A DNA stretch of 64,000 nt from assembly GCA_030063045.1 (NCBI GenBank), contig JAQSEB010000007.1:1674001-1738000 (forward strand), in the 5' to 3' direction. Below are positions 17,017-26,970 of the stretch, piece by piece. Positions within the stretch are counted from its first letter, which is position 1; every line of letters begins with the position of its first letter. Below the pieces are notes generated by a model. It saw only the letters and a program-made list of their open reading frames with translations. It did no database searches and was not told where the DNA came from. Source of the stretch: Pratylenchus scribneri. Its lineage: Eukaryota > Nematoda > Chromadorea > Rhabditida > Pratylenchidae. A program made the position numbers and the translations under genes.

Positions 17017-17780
17017 GCCTCTTCTTTGGATGGATGGAGGCAAAATATATTCATCGGCCGAATCCAATGAGGCAGATTTACGTTTGTGAGGATGCCCAAG
17101 GGCAGAAAGGGAGGCCAACGATGTGGACGAAGTACAAAGACCTGAAAATATCCAGAATAATTCTTGAATGGAATTATTTTGAATTGCCTGAATCCGATGA
17201 ATGTTGGGTCAAAATGGGAGTGGAAGAGCAAGAGAAGGGCACCGCATTGGCCAATGCCATTCCAACAGCCTTTTGGCCAAATTGGCCATGATTGATTTGG
17301 CCCATAAAATGTGATTGTGGATGGGTGCCGAATCGAGGTGGAAATGAAGGCCTGCTGAATTGGGAGGAGGCGGATGGACCACCGGCCAATTGGAAAGGCA
17401 ATGGCTCGGATTCACGCCGTTTTTTGCTCATTGGCGGAATTTGGGAGGAATTTGGGGATGGGGCCGAACTGGCCGAAACTCGACGGCCAATGGACAATTG
17501 TTGGACTTGTGGGGAGATGCTGAAATGTTTCAATTGGAATTTGACCTAAAATCCAGGGTAAAATGTTCTACCAATAATGTTCATCGGTGGATGGGGATTC
17601 TGCCACTTTTGATTGTGCCATTTCGGCCATCTTCGATGACTGTGGCAAATCATTGCCACCAAATTTCTCATTCATTTCATCCAAATTTTGTTTTTCCAAT
17701 TCCAATCTTCGGATCAATTCCGGGAATTCGGCCGGAATTGGACTGGCACACGGACTGCCCAAATCGGTCGGCGTTTCCAT
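16830..17780 (-). CDS. Unrecognised Ser/Pro-rich protein with poly-Thr tract, 3' end not resolved
   Basis: Three exons join in phase on the minus strand: 17607-17780, 17188-17545 and 16830-17141 (281 complete codons, then an open phase-1 donor). The second intron (17142-17187) has a GC donor (tcag|gcaatt). The start METPTDLGSPCASPIP leads into a short helix (FPELIRRLELEKQNLDEMNE). Later come SIGRRVSASSAPSPNSSQ, KKRRESEPLPFQL and HKRKSASLDSADEY, basic/Ser motifs that look like kinase sites or a nuclear signal, followed by a run of 14 Thr encoded by ACA repeats and EIETYRMRLLEGDEQQQIME, a probable coiled helix. I do not recognise the family; the composition suggests a regulatory nuclear or signalling protein. 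The phase-1 donor at 16829 has no matching acceptor in the next gene's first exon, so the terminal exon is missing. It could also be the 5' part of the EGR gene through an unseen exon. Confidence 0.5.
16974..17016. repeat. (TTG)n microsatellite inside coding sequence
   Basis: About 14 perfect TTG triplets on the + strand, read as ACA (Thr) in the phased minus-strand exon 16830-17141. A different minus frame would give poly-Gln, but that frame does not join to the neighbouring exons. The pure triplet suggests a length-variable locus. Confidence 0.9.
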
Positions 17781-20690
17781 TTGATGAGGGGATGAGGAGG
17801 AATTGAATTGGAGGAATTGGAAATAAATAAATAGAACCCGTTGAGCTTAAATTGGATATTTTTATTAAAAATGAATGCATTGAATACGATAAATTTGGAT
17901 ATTCCAAATTTAGGATTGGTTGGAATGGGTTTGCAGTTTTGCTCGAATATAAAACACGAAAATTAAATATAATGCGCAAATTATGAGGGAAAAGGCGGGG
18001 ATGGCGGATGGCACCGCAAATATTTTGATTTTTGATCAAATAAATATAGGTGGAATATTTTTTGGTGAGTGAGGAAATAATATTATAATAAAAACATGTG
18101 AATTCCCCGTTAAAATTGCTTGGAAATAAAATCATAAAAATTAATATTATTTTGATTTCGGCGATTTATTTTACAATGGGATTTGGATGGAAGGAGGAGG
18201 TGGGGGGATATAGATTAAAAAGAATATGGCAAAAATATTGGCTTTTTTGAAGGAAAGGAAATTGTCAAAATTGGAAGAAAATAAATAAAATGGAATGAGC
18301 ATCAATTTGGTCAGAATGCTCTTTGGCCAAATTCACGTCATTTTTGAGCTGAATAATTAAATAAAAAGCCACCCCCACAGCTCATTCTCCTTCCTCTCCC
18401 CTTTTTTCGCTGATTTGCATTTTTGAATCATTTTTTCCTCCACTTTTCCCGTTCGCCGTTCTTCGGCCATCAAAATTGAAAGGAAATGGAAAAGCAGCCA
18501 AAAGAGGGGGCCACCAAAAGGGTTGTTGAAAGGAAATCGTCTCGCCGCATTAATTCCCCCTTTTCCACCTTTTTGTGACGTCAAATCGAATTTGGCCGAT
18601 TCTCGACGGGTCGCGCGCCCTTTTTTTGGGGACACGTCAAGAAAAAGAGGGTGGAGAAACAAAACAAAAGGGGAATTGGGGCAATTCGTCTATTTCCCCC
18701 TCCCATTTTAATATTGGAAATGACATTTAAATAATGGAAAAAAAACAATTGCCTCTGGAAAAATTAGTTCATTTTGATGTCATTTTAAGAAGGATAATTT
18801 GGGCAACACAAAAATATGCCGCCTAAAAAAGGAATGAATGGTTTACGTCACCCAAATTCAAATTGATGTGCCAAAATTAGCCGGAAGGAAAAGAAGGGAG
18901 GAGGGGAGGGAAATTGACCCTTGGACCATCCAAAAAGGGGGAGGGAAGGCACAACAATTTGGTCTAGGAATTGGCAGAAGAAAACAATCAAAATTGGAGA
19001 CAATGAACTCAAAACTTAAATTGGCCTCCACTTTAAATTGTCACCAAACAATGTTTTTTTGTGTTATTTGTTGCCAAAAATGTGTCAAAATCCCGCCCAT
19101 TTCCTTTCATTTTTGAATGAATTCCGCATAATTCCCCTTTTGTTTGGCCCCACGCCACCCACGTAAATTTGCGTTTGCCACCGGCCAATAGTGAGAAAAG
19201 GGAAAGCACAAGGCCAGCAGCTGCCTTCTAATCCATTCGCATTCATTTGTTCTTCGCCCACTCATTCTTCTATGTTCATTTTGGCTTCTTCTCAGCAATT
19301 GGCTTATTTGCCTTTTCCACCAGCCCCTCCCCTTTACCCTATTTTTGGCGCCCCCGCAAATGGCCTTATATAGCAGTCTGCCTTTGGGGGAATACCGCCG
19401 CCTCCGGGGCAATGGCACAAAGACCACATTTGATGGAGGGAGGGGGGGGGGGGGGAGGAAATGAAAAGGTGCATACTCGGGAATAGGAAAAAGAATAATC
19501 GAGTTAATTGGCGATTGTTTTTGGCAATTTTCGGACTTAATTCTCAGTAGAAATTTTTGGAGACAGCAATTTGTCGAAAAACAAAAAATGTTCTTGGGTG
19601 AATTTTGGGGAGGAGGAAATGACGTGTTCCGGAAATGGCCAGGGAAATGTGCCATTTTTGGATATTTTTAATGGGGGAGAAATGTTCTCTTCAGCCATGA
19701 CAGGTCAAATTGCCTTGATGAGGGGATAATTTACCCCCAAATGGAACAATGGAAAATTTGAATGAATAAATACTACAAAAAAGAGAGGGAAATTGTAGCG
19801 GAAAATGATGATATTTTGTGTGTGAATTTTGTTGTTAATGAATTGAATGGATTTACGGCCAATCAACACAAAATTGGTCATTCAAAATTGTCAGAAAAGT
19901 TGAGAAAATAATAAATTTCTTTGGAATTAAAAAGAATGCCGCATGGGAAAAATTTGGAGAAAAATATATATTGAGGGCAATTTTTAATTTATAAATATTA
20001 AATAAGGAACTTTAATTAATATCGCCAATTAGTACCAGAAGAGAGAAGACACACACACATCTGAATAAATTAAATTAAAAGAATCCTCTTTTGATTGGAG
20101 GAAGGAAAAGAAGGAGGAAAGGAAATTGAATACACTGATATGTCCTCCGGGAATACAATACAATCTATGTTCTTCCCTTTTTCCTATAGAAGAAGAGAGA
20201 ATACGGTACTAAAAATTGAATGGTAAGCGATAAATTCAAATTCCGATTTTGATGCTAAAATGAATTTAAAAATTTTCTGCTAATTGCAAAAATATTACAA
20301 AAAATAATTCAAATTGTTTTGTTCATAATTTATTTTAATATGGACCCAAAAATGTTCATTTTAATTTGGATGGAATGAGGCAAATAGCCAGGCCAGGTGC
20401 CTTCATTTTTTTTTCAACAAATTGGATGGCACAAATTAGCACAAATTTATGCAAAAAATGGCCAATTCCAATGCATTCATTTCCTGCGCCAAAATGATGC
20501 ATTCTCGGGAATTGACGTCGCCCCTCCCCCTCCCCATCGGAAACATGTGTTCATTTTGAATGCGCGAATATAAATCAAAAACCAAATTAATTCCCGCCAA
20601 ATGCATTTTGACGATGCCATCCTCTTTAGTGAGCCTTTTAACGGAAATGAATGAATGGTGGAATGGGAGAACAGGTGAAAATGATGGAAA
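17781..20690. other. Intergenic, no gene seen
   Basis: The sequence contains a poly(G) run near 19442-19455, a TATA-like word (cttatatagcagtc) near 19365 and several GC-biased chance frames at 18357-18711 and 19107-19655 on both strands. None has a domain, a phased exon partner or a signal peptide I can defend. No RNA gene was recognised. Confidence 0.4.
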
Positions 20691-20695
20691 CATTA

Positions 20696-20932
20696 GTGCA
20701 ATCGTGCGCAGTATTTGGAAGGGCTGGACCCAAACCCAAACAAAGATTTATTCAATTATTTAATAGAGAATAAGCTTTTATTTATTTTATTTATTTAATT
20801 AAGTATGAAAAGTTATGAATGAATTGGGGAAATTCTCAACTTGGGATTTTGGGTGACATTAGATCCAACATATAAATAAAATGATAACAAATATTTAAAT
20901 TAAAGTCTAATGGTCCTTCTTCATTTATTACA
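20696..20932 (-). repeat. 3' LTR (minus orientation)
   Basis: 237 bp, gtgcaatcgtgcgcag at its + strand left end and catttattaca at its right end; about 98% identical to 22405-22641. The internal ORF ends 12 bp inside this LTR. Confidence 0.93.
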
Positions 20933-22315
20933 TTCCCCCGTCCTCTGAAAGCGCTTCCATGCGCGGACATTCTTCTTCATCCATCCGGGTGGAAATTCGA
21001 TCAAATCGATTGTTGCAAAGGATGGGAAGGCAAAGCGCAAAGGACGGTCCCCAACATTCTCATGAAATTTTGCCATTCCAGTTGTTCGCCAGCCGAATTT
21101 TCCGGGATTCCATTTCATTGAACTTTTTGCAATCATTGACCAATCGTGTTTGGCAAAATCGGCGAAAATTCGAAAAGAAATGGGAGGATGCCAAACCAGG
21201 CATCTTTTATTATTGCGCTTCGGCTTAACCGAAGGGAAGAAATTCCAATTTAATTGCAAACAGCCAATGCCAATCCAAGCGGTGTTCATTTTTGGAATTA
21301 TTTTAAGTGGAAATTTTTGTAATTGACGGACGATCCTTCCCCGCCCAATCGGAAAACGTGTGCCTTCCACTGGCACTGAGCGATTTATTGGCACAATCCG
21401 AATTTTCAATTGATGGATTTGTTCTTCTTGGCTGGTTGCCATTCGAATTTGTTGTTCCCGTTGCTTTTCTTTGCTGACGGAAGGAAATTTTTTGTTGGCG
21501 AAATTTTTGCCCAGCAATTCCGGTGTTTTGCAATCGAATTTATGCAGCAAATAAACCTGGTTTGAGTTTTTACGATTCTCATCGATTGGATCGAATTGCG
21601 CATGTAAAATATCGCTGCTCAATCCAGAATGTCCAATTTCAGCGATGTTCTCATCTTTTGCTCGAATTTTACAAATTGGCTGCTGATTTGGCGGTGACTT
21701 GGATGATTTCTTAATAGTTGGAATAATTTTGTCGATTTTCGGCAATGATTGCCCAATTTTCGGTTGTTCTTTTGCATTTTTGCTGCAATTTTTGTTGTTG
21801 ATATTTTGTTGTTTTGCGGTTGTTCCCAAATTTCTTCTCAAAATAATTTCCATGTCTGCAATTATTTGCTGCGTTTCTTTGCTCAATTCATTTCCATTTT
21901 TTATTGAATTCGAAAATTTAATGCCGTTATTGCCATCCTCGTCTCTTCCATTTGCTACATGAATTGTTCCCGCTGAACGGGCTTTTCCAATTTCCTGTTT
22001 TTCTTCGGTCTTGTCATCCAATCTTGTTCTCAACATTTTCATTTTCTGCACTTTTTCACAAACCTCGAACCGATTCTGCCACCATTTCGCCTGTTCAATT
22101 TGTTTCTGTTCAAACCTTGCAAAAAGAGTTCTCATCTCATCCAATAAATTATTTGCATTTTCGTTTCCGAAAGCACTTTGGGAAACTTTATTTGCTGCTG
22201 CATTTTTCTCCGGATTGTTTTGATCGGCATTTGAATTATCATTTTTGCCATTCTCGACTTCCAGATTATTTCCGCTGCTCACAAACTTCCTTTTGTTGTC
22301 TCGGGGAACGGCCAT
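20921..22315 (-). CDS. Sole ORF of the LTR element, 464 aa, unrecognised (gag-like position)
   Basis: The uninterrupted ORF runs from ATG at 22315 to TGA at 20921, crossing the purine tract and stopping 12 bp into the 3' LTR. The N-terminal half is hydrophilic, rich in Asn, Lys, Glu and Gln, with a likely coiled coil (NLLDEMRTLFARFEQKQIEQ, then VQKMKMLRTRLDDKTEEKQE). The C-terminal 150 residues are basic and aromatic, with VPVEGTRFPIGRGRIVRQL, AWIGIGCLQLNW, PGKFGWRTTGMAKF and SFATIDLIEFPPGWMKKN; this looks like a folded domain rather than linker. No CCHC knuckle and no DTG or YxDD motif are present. By position it may act as a Gag, but captured host sequence is equally possible. The intact frame in a young element argues for a function in mobilisation. 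Confidence 0.7.
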   Translation of the reverse strand: MAVPRDNKRKFVSSGNNLEVENGKNDNSNADQNNPEKNAAANKVSQSAFGNENANNLLDEMRTLFARFEQKQIEQAKWWQNRFEVCEKVQKMKMLRTRLDDKTEEKQEIGKARSAGTIHVANGRDEDGNNGIKFSNSIKNGNELSKETQQIIADMEIILRRNLGTTAKQQNINNKNCSKNAKEQPKIGQSLPKIDKIIPTIKKSSKSPPNQQPICKIRAKDENIAEIGHSGLSSDILHAQFDPIDENRKNSNQVYLLHKFDCKTPELLGKNFANKKFPSVSKEKQREQQIRMATSQEEQIHQLKIRIVPINRSVPVEGTRFPIGRGRIVRQLQKFPLKIIPKMNTAWIGIGCLQLNWNFFPSVKPKRNNKRCLVWHPPISFRIFADFAKHDWSMIAKSSMKWNPGKFGWRTTGMAKFHENVGDRPLRFAFPSFATIDLIEFPPGWMKKNVRAWKRFQRTGECNK

Positions 22316-22404
22316 GGCAAAAGATTTTTTGAAGTGTTGATAGAGCTTTACTCTATTGAAGAAAAACAGCCAAGTTGAGGGCGATCTTGATTCGGTGCTA
22401 CCAA

Positions 22405-22641
22405 GTGCAATCGTGCGCAGTATTTGGAAGGGCTGGACCCAAACCCAAACAAAGATTTATTCAATAATAAAATAGAGAATAAGCTTTTACTTATTTTATT
22501 TATTTAATTAAGTATGAAAAGTTATGAATGAATTGGGGAAATTCTCAACTTGGGATTTTGGGTGACATTAGATCCAACATATAAATAAAATGATAACAAA
22601 TATTTAAATTAAAGTCTAATGGTCCTTCTTCATTTATTACA
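22405..22641 (-). repeat. 5' LTR (minus orientation)
   Basis: 237 bp, direct copy of 20696-20932. It is followed on the minus strand by one base and then the candidate primer-binding site TGGTAGCACCGAATC (about 22389-22403). Confidence 0.93.
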
Positions 22642-22646
22642 CATTA

Positions 22647-23534
22647 AAAGAAATTGGATGAGGACAAATTTAAGTCCAAAAATTTGACCTAAGTTTGTGC
22701 AAAATTAAAATTGAAATTCACAAAAGAAGGGCATAATTGTCAAAGGGAAAAATCATCCGTATTAATTTTAATTAATTTTTGAATTGTTGACTCTATAATG
22801 GACATCCAAAAAGGAATAAAATCACGGCGTGATTTATTAGAATTGTTACATTTTTGGATTTTTAATTTCCATCAAATTCATTTAGGTAATTTGATTTAAT
22901 CAAATTAATTTATAATTACAAAAACAACAATATACAATTCTAGCATATCCATTCATCTGGCATTCCTAAGATAATATCCATTCAATTTTTATCAGAATTA
23001 TTTGCTCAACATTAACATTATTCTTGGCCATCATTGCTTCATCCATTCAAATTAGTGTTCCTTCATGTGCTTTTCCATTCCCTTTATATAATTCTTCGAA
23101 GTTTCTTGCCGAAAGGAGGATCAAATCAATGTCTTCATCAATTCCCTAGATCTACCCAAATCTCGGCTTGTCCAAATGCCTTTGCCAAGTCCCACGTTTG
23201 CCTCATCAATCGAAGGAACAGCCGCTTTTTCCAAGCTTCAACGCCCACACAAAAAAAATGAAGGAGGGATAAATGTGGAAAAATGAAGGTAAAAGAACAG
23301 TCGTTTGAGGAGGACCGCCGAAGGGATTGTTTGAAAGGATCATATCCTCCTTTCCATACCCTTCCTTCTTCTGTGTTTGTTTGCCATTTTTTCAACACTT
23401 GAAAAAAGATTGACGAAAAAGCATTTGAGAAGGAATCAAAAGTATATGGCCAATTTTTGAATTGCTCCCTTCTTCAATTCCAAAATTAATTTATTTTAAT
23501 TCAGCAAAGTTCCTTTCCATTCTTCCAAATAAAA
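22647..23534. other. Intergenic, nothing recognisable
   Basis: AT-rich DNA upstream of the Ig-domain gene. The frames around 23034-23400 are not supported by splice phase or domains. A splice-acceptor-like attcag precedes the Ig gene start at about 23500 and could receive a trans-spliced leader or an upstream non-coding exon. Confidence 0.4.
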
Positions 23535-24927
23535 ATGCCGCCTCCCAGCATCCATGGCCAACCCAAAATTCGGCACGACGAACAAAGTAATTCAGTGTTT
23601 TTGGAGGTCGAAGTGCAAGGGGCCGATCCGGCCAAGACAAAATGGTATTTGGAGGAGAAGGAAATCACCAGTGGCTCTGGGCCATATCGGTCAGAACAAT
23701 CCAAAATAAATTAAAAATTATTTCTTTGAAGGATGAGTTCAGCTGACAAGGAAGGGGGAAAGAAAATGTTGATTTGCGAAATTAAAAATTATGACAAAAA
23801 TTTGCAAGGAACGTACAAGGCAGTTTTTGTGAGCCCCGATGCCAAGGATAATTATGCCACATTCACTGTTAAATCAGGAAGTGAGTTTTTAGGGCATTAT
23901 ACATCGGTAGAGGTCGTTTCAATAGTGAATAATTATTTGGCCCTAGCTCAACGAGAGGATAACCAATTTGAGAAGGAAAAATATACCTTTTTAAAGTCCC
24001 CAAACTGCCCACTATAAAATTGGCCTGTTTAAAATTATATATAATTTAGCTTAAAAAAAGTAATAAACCCAAATGTTTGTTTTAGGAAAAGTCATTTATT
24101 TTACAAATTATTTTTAATTTCTAAAAATTATAAATGCCCTTTTTAGAGGACATATATAAAGCTTTTGAATACCACATCGCCTTCCTGAATTGGTTTCTTC
24201 CTTATTGAGCTATAGCCAAAAGAATGTTATTCATGTTTCGCTCATTGGCAAAATAATTGCCAGAGAATTGCCCCAAGTTAATTAGATGGATGGCATGAAT
24301 TTTGTTAAGCTTTTTTTATCTTCATTTATTAACCAAACAGATTTAAGGGTATCTAAAAACCTAATTTTAAGACTTTAATCGCCTATCATAGGCCCTTTTA
24401 GTCTATGCCTTATTTTTAAGCAGTGAGATTAGAATTTAAATTGGCAATTTTCCTCTTTCCTCATGGGATTGTCCATTAAAATATACCAGCTCAATGTATT
24501 TCAATTTTGCTCAATTAATTCCTTTTCCCAAAGATGCACCTGAATTCTATGAGAAGCCAAAAATTCAGCAAAAAGATGGGGGAAAAGTGATTCAAATCAA
24601 AATCCGAGCAAAATCTCACATTGAAATGAAATCGGAATGGTTCAAGGCAAGTTGATTAGTAAATTGGAATGAATATCTTGAATTAATTTGAAGGATGATA
24701 AACCAATCAAATCGGACAATCGAGTGAAAATAATCAGCCAAAAAGATGACAAGGACCCAAATGGCACTTTGCTGCTTTTGGAGATTAGTGAACCGACAAA
24801 GGCGGATCAAGCAAAGTAAAAATGGGAGAGGAATAAATTTAATTTATGGCCATTTTGCAGGTATAAATGTGTGGTCAAAAATGCGGAAGGCCGAAATGAA
24901 CAATCACTGAATTTGGTTTTTGATTGA
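23535..24927 (+). CDS. Small intracellular protein with two Ig I-set domains (DIM-1-like), five exons, 201 aa
   Basis: Exons 23535-23689, 23732-23880, 24534-24646, 24694-24815 and 24861-24927 join in phase. The protein starts MPPPSIHGQPKIRHDEQ without a signal peptide. Domain 1 (residues 10-100) has the I-set pattern KTKWYLEEKEIT and NLQGTYKAVFVSPDAKD. Domain 2 (residues 105-200) starts APEFYEKPKIQQKDGG, has SEWFKDDKPIKSDNRVKII and ends with the Tyr-x-Cys motif (AKYKCVVKNAEGRNEQSLN). Domain 1 lacks the usual cysteine at the F strand (TYKAV instead of Y-x-C), and domain 2 lacks the B-strand cysteine, so neither carries the standard disulphide; this fits cytosolic muscle Ig domains. Nematode DIM-1/twitchin-like muscle proteins are the closest fit. 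Intron 3 (24647-24693) is GC-AG (aag|gcaagt). Intron 2 carries a MITE B remnant. Confidence 0.8.
24020..24240. mobile_element. MITE family B, copy 2 (intron 2 of the Ig gene)
   Basis: The words ccctttttagaggacata, ttttgaataccacatcgcct, ctgaattggtttcttcctta and gagctatagccaaaagaat match the right arm of the 61.3 kb copy. The left arm is poorly preserved. Lies in the intron 23881-24533. Confidence 0.55.
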
Positions 24928-26970
24928 ATTGTGAAAAATGGCATTGAAATATTCAACAGGAACAGAAAAGAAAAGAAAATAAAAATCCCATAATAAATAT
25001 TTTTGTGTGTCCCCAATTAGTCCTCAGTCGCCCACATTTTGTCCCAAACTTTGCCTATATCCGCGCATTTTTATGAAATTTGAAACAGCAAAAAATGTGC
25101 CTTTGGAAAAAATGATCCAAATTTAAAGGAAAAGAGGGAAAATATGCCATTGGCCATATTCGCCCTTTGGCCACTTCTCAATCCCCCTCAATTTTCTAAT
25201 TCAATTCTCAAAAATGGTTAATCGAAAGTTGTTTCCCATCCACTTGTTGTTTTTTTATTCCTCCTTCACATTTTTCTTTTCAATGCCGCCTCTGCCCTTC
25301 TCAAAATTTGCCACCGTCTTCAGAAGGCCTGCTGCCGGTCGATGCTCCAAGAATTTGGGCCCCCCACAAAATTCGTTGTCGTTTATGTCCGTCGGCACCC
25401 AAACAATGAAAAACCCCTTGTTTCCCTCTTCCCAAATATGTTTTAGGGCATTTGGCCTTCTGCAAATCCAATTGGGCCAATTTGCGCGTTTCCAGCTGCG
25501 TCTTCCCCTTCTTCCTCCTCCTTCTTTTCAATTCCATTTTCGCTCCTTTTAAAGATATTCAACTCCTTTCTTTTCCCTTCTCATTTCCTTTCACTTATTT
25601 TTGACAAAATTTGTCTTCAATGGGAATGAAATATTTTAGGTGATTTTTGCCACAATTTTTGGAGATTTTTTTGCTAATAATTTCTCCATTTTTGGTCTTT
25701 CCCCAACAATGTTTCAATGCATGGGAAAATGCAAATTTTATTGACAGCCGGAAGAGGGGGATTGTGACAGTCGATTTGTGTTTTTTCCCTCACCGCCGCC
25801 CATTTTCCTTTCATTCAAAAAAGGGATCATCGGCATATTCCCATTTTGCTTCCTCCCTCGTGACTCACGGTTGCCCCACAATTCCCCAATGCTTTCCCCC
25901 GGCGCCCACTCAACCGTTCATCGACCCCCCACCCAAAGCCACACAAAACCCTTCAGGGCCTTTCCCATGCCCAAAAATGCGAATTCCCCTCATCTTCTTC
26001 TTCCATCCATAATACTTTCCTTCCCCCCTCACCCATCCAATCTTCCTTCAATCCAACTAGGCCAAAACTACCCAAAATTTATTTGCCCGGTCCATTCCAT
26101 GCCTTCATCCAATTCCCAAAGGGCGGTGACTTTCCCACCGGCAAGAAAAAAGTAACCGATGGACGGTGGTTGGTTGTTCATCGACAACTTTATACCTAAA
26201 ACCCAATGCTTTCACATTCCCTTCTCCGGATAGAGCCCTTCTTTTTATATGTATTTGCTGCCGAGAATGTCAATTCCATAAAAATTATATTTGCCTTCCA
26301 ATATCCAAATCGAGATTCAATTCAATATCATCAATCGATGATTAAAAAATGCAAATTTAATCTTCATTCAAATTTGATGATTCCAATATTTATTTTATTC
26401 ATTTTTTGTACAAAATTTTTCACTATTTTCGGACAAAAATTGGCACAATAGAAAATCAATTCAAAAACCAATTTGTCGCTTCCCTATAAATTCCTTTTGG
26501 CCACATTTTCCAAAAACAAATCCCCTTTGCCCAAATCCCCATCCGTGTGCCGCCAATCAAATCAAAAAACCCAATTCCGTCTTTTTGGCCACCAATGGCC
26601 CCAAATTGGGTGGCGGGAGTTTAATGTGGAGGCCAATTCCAAGGAAAATAGTGGGAAGGGGAGTTTTGGGGCCATTTAACGGCGGACTCCCTTGAGGAAA
26701 ATTGGATTCAGAAGGAAAGGGGGCCTAAATAAAACAAATAAATGCGAAGGGCAAACGTCCCTATTCCCTTTTTCTTTCTTCGTTTCCCCGGGTGCATTTC
26801 CGCCTCCTACCCCACCACATTGAATTCCCCCTTTTTGGGCACATTCCCGCCGTATTTTTATCCATTTCAGTTGCAGAGAATGATGTTCAGTAGAAGGGCT
26901 TTATCCCATTGAAAGATCTCCAAAAATCCATCCATCCGGCCCATTTTTTGCTCTGCCAATAAAGTGCCAA
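24928..26970. other. Intergenic, no gene seen
   Basis: Contains long pyrimidine-rich stretches (25200-25560 and 25780-26160) that leave frames open on both strands. The translations are Pro/Phe/Ser-rich without domains. No RNA gene, element or terminator was recognised. Confidence 0.4.

Larger units (their letters stand above)
20696..22641 (-). mobile_element. Non-autonomous LTR retrotransposon, 1,946 bp, 5-bp target duplication
   Basis: Two direct repeats of 237 bp (20696-20932 and 22405-22641) differ at only about four positions and flank a 1.47 kb interior. The outer flanks are CATTA on both sides (20691-20695 and 22642-22646), a 5-bp target-site duplication. Read on the minus strand the element starts TGTAATAAATG. 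Just inside the 5' LTR lies TTGGTAGCACCGAATC, a candidate tRNA primer-binding site starting with TGG, and just before the 3' LTR lies CAGAGGACGGGGGAA, a purine tract. The interior holds a single ORF and no reverse transcriptase, integrase or protease motif. It therefore needs enzymes from elsewhere. The nearly identical LTRs indicate a recent insertion. Confidence 0.93.

Noticed and set aside
16809..17231. Poly-Gln protein on the minus strand
   Set aside because: This frame of the CAA repeat does not join to the neighbouring exons. The poly-Thr frame does, through a GC-AG and a GT-AG intron.
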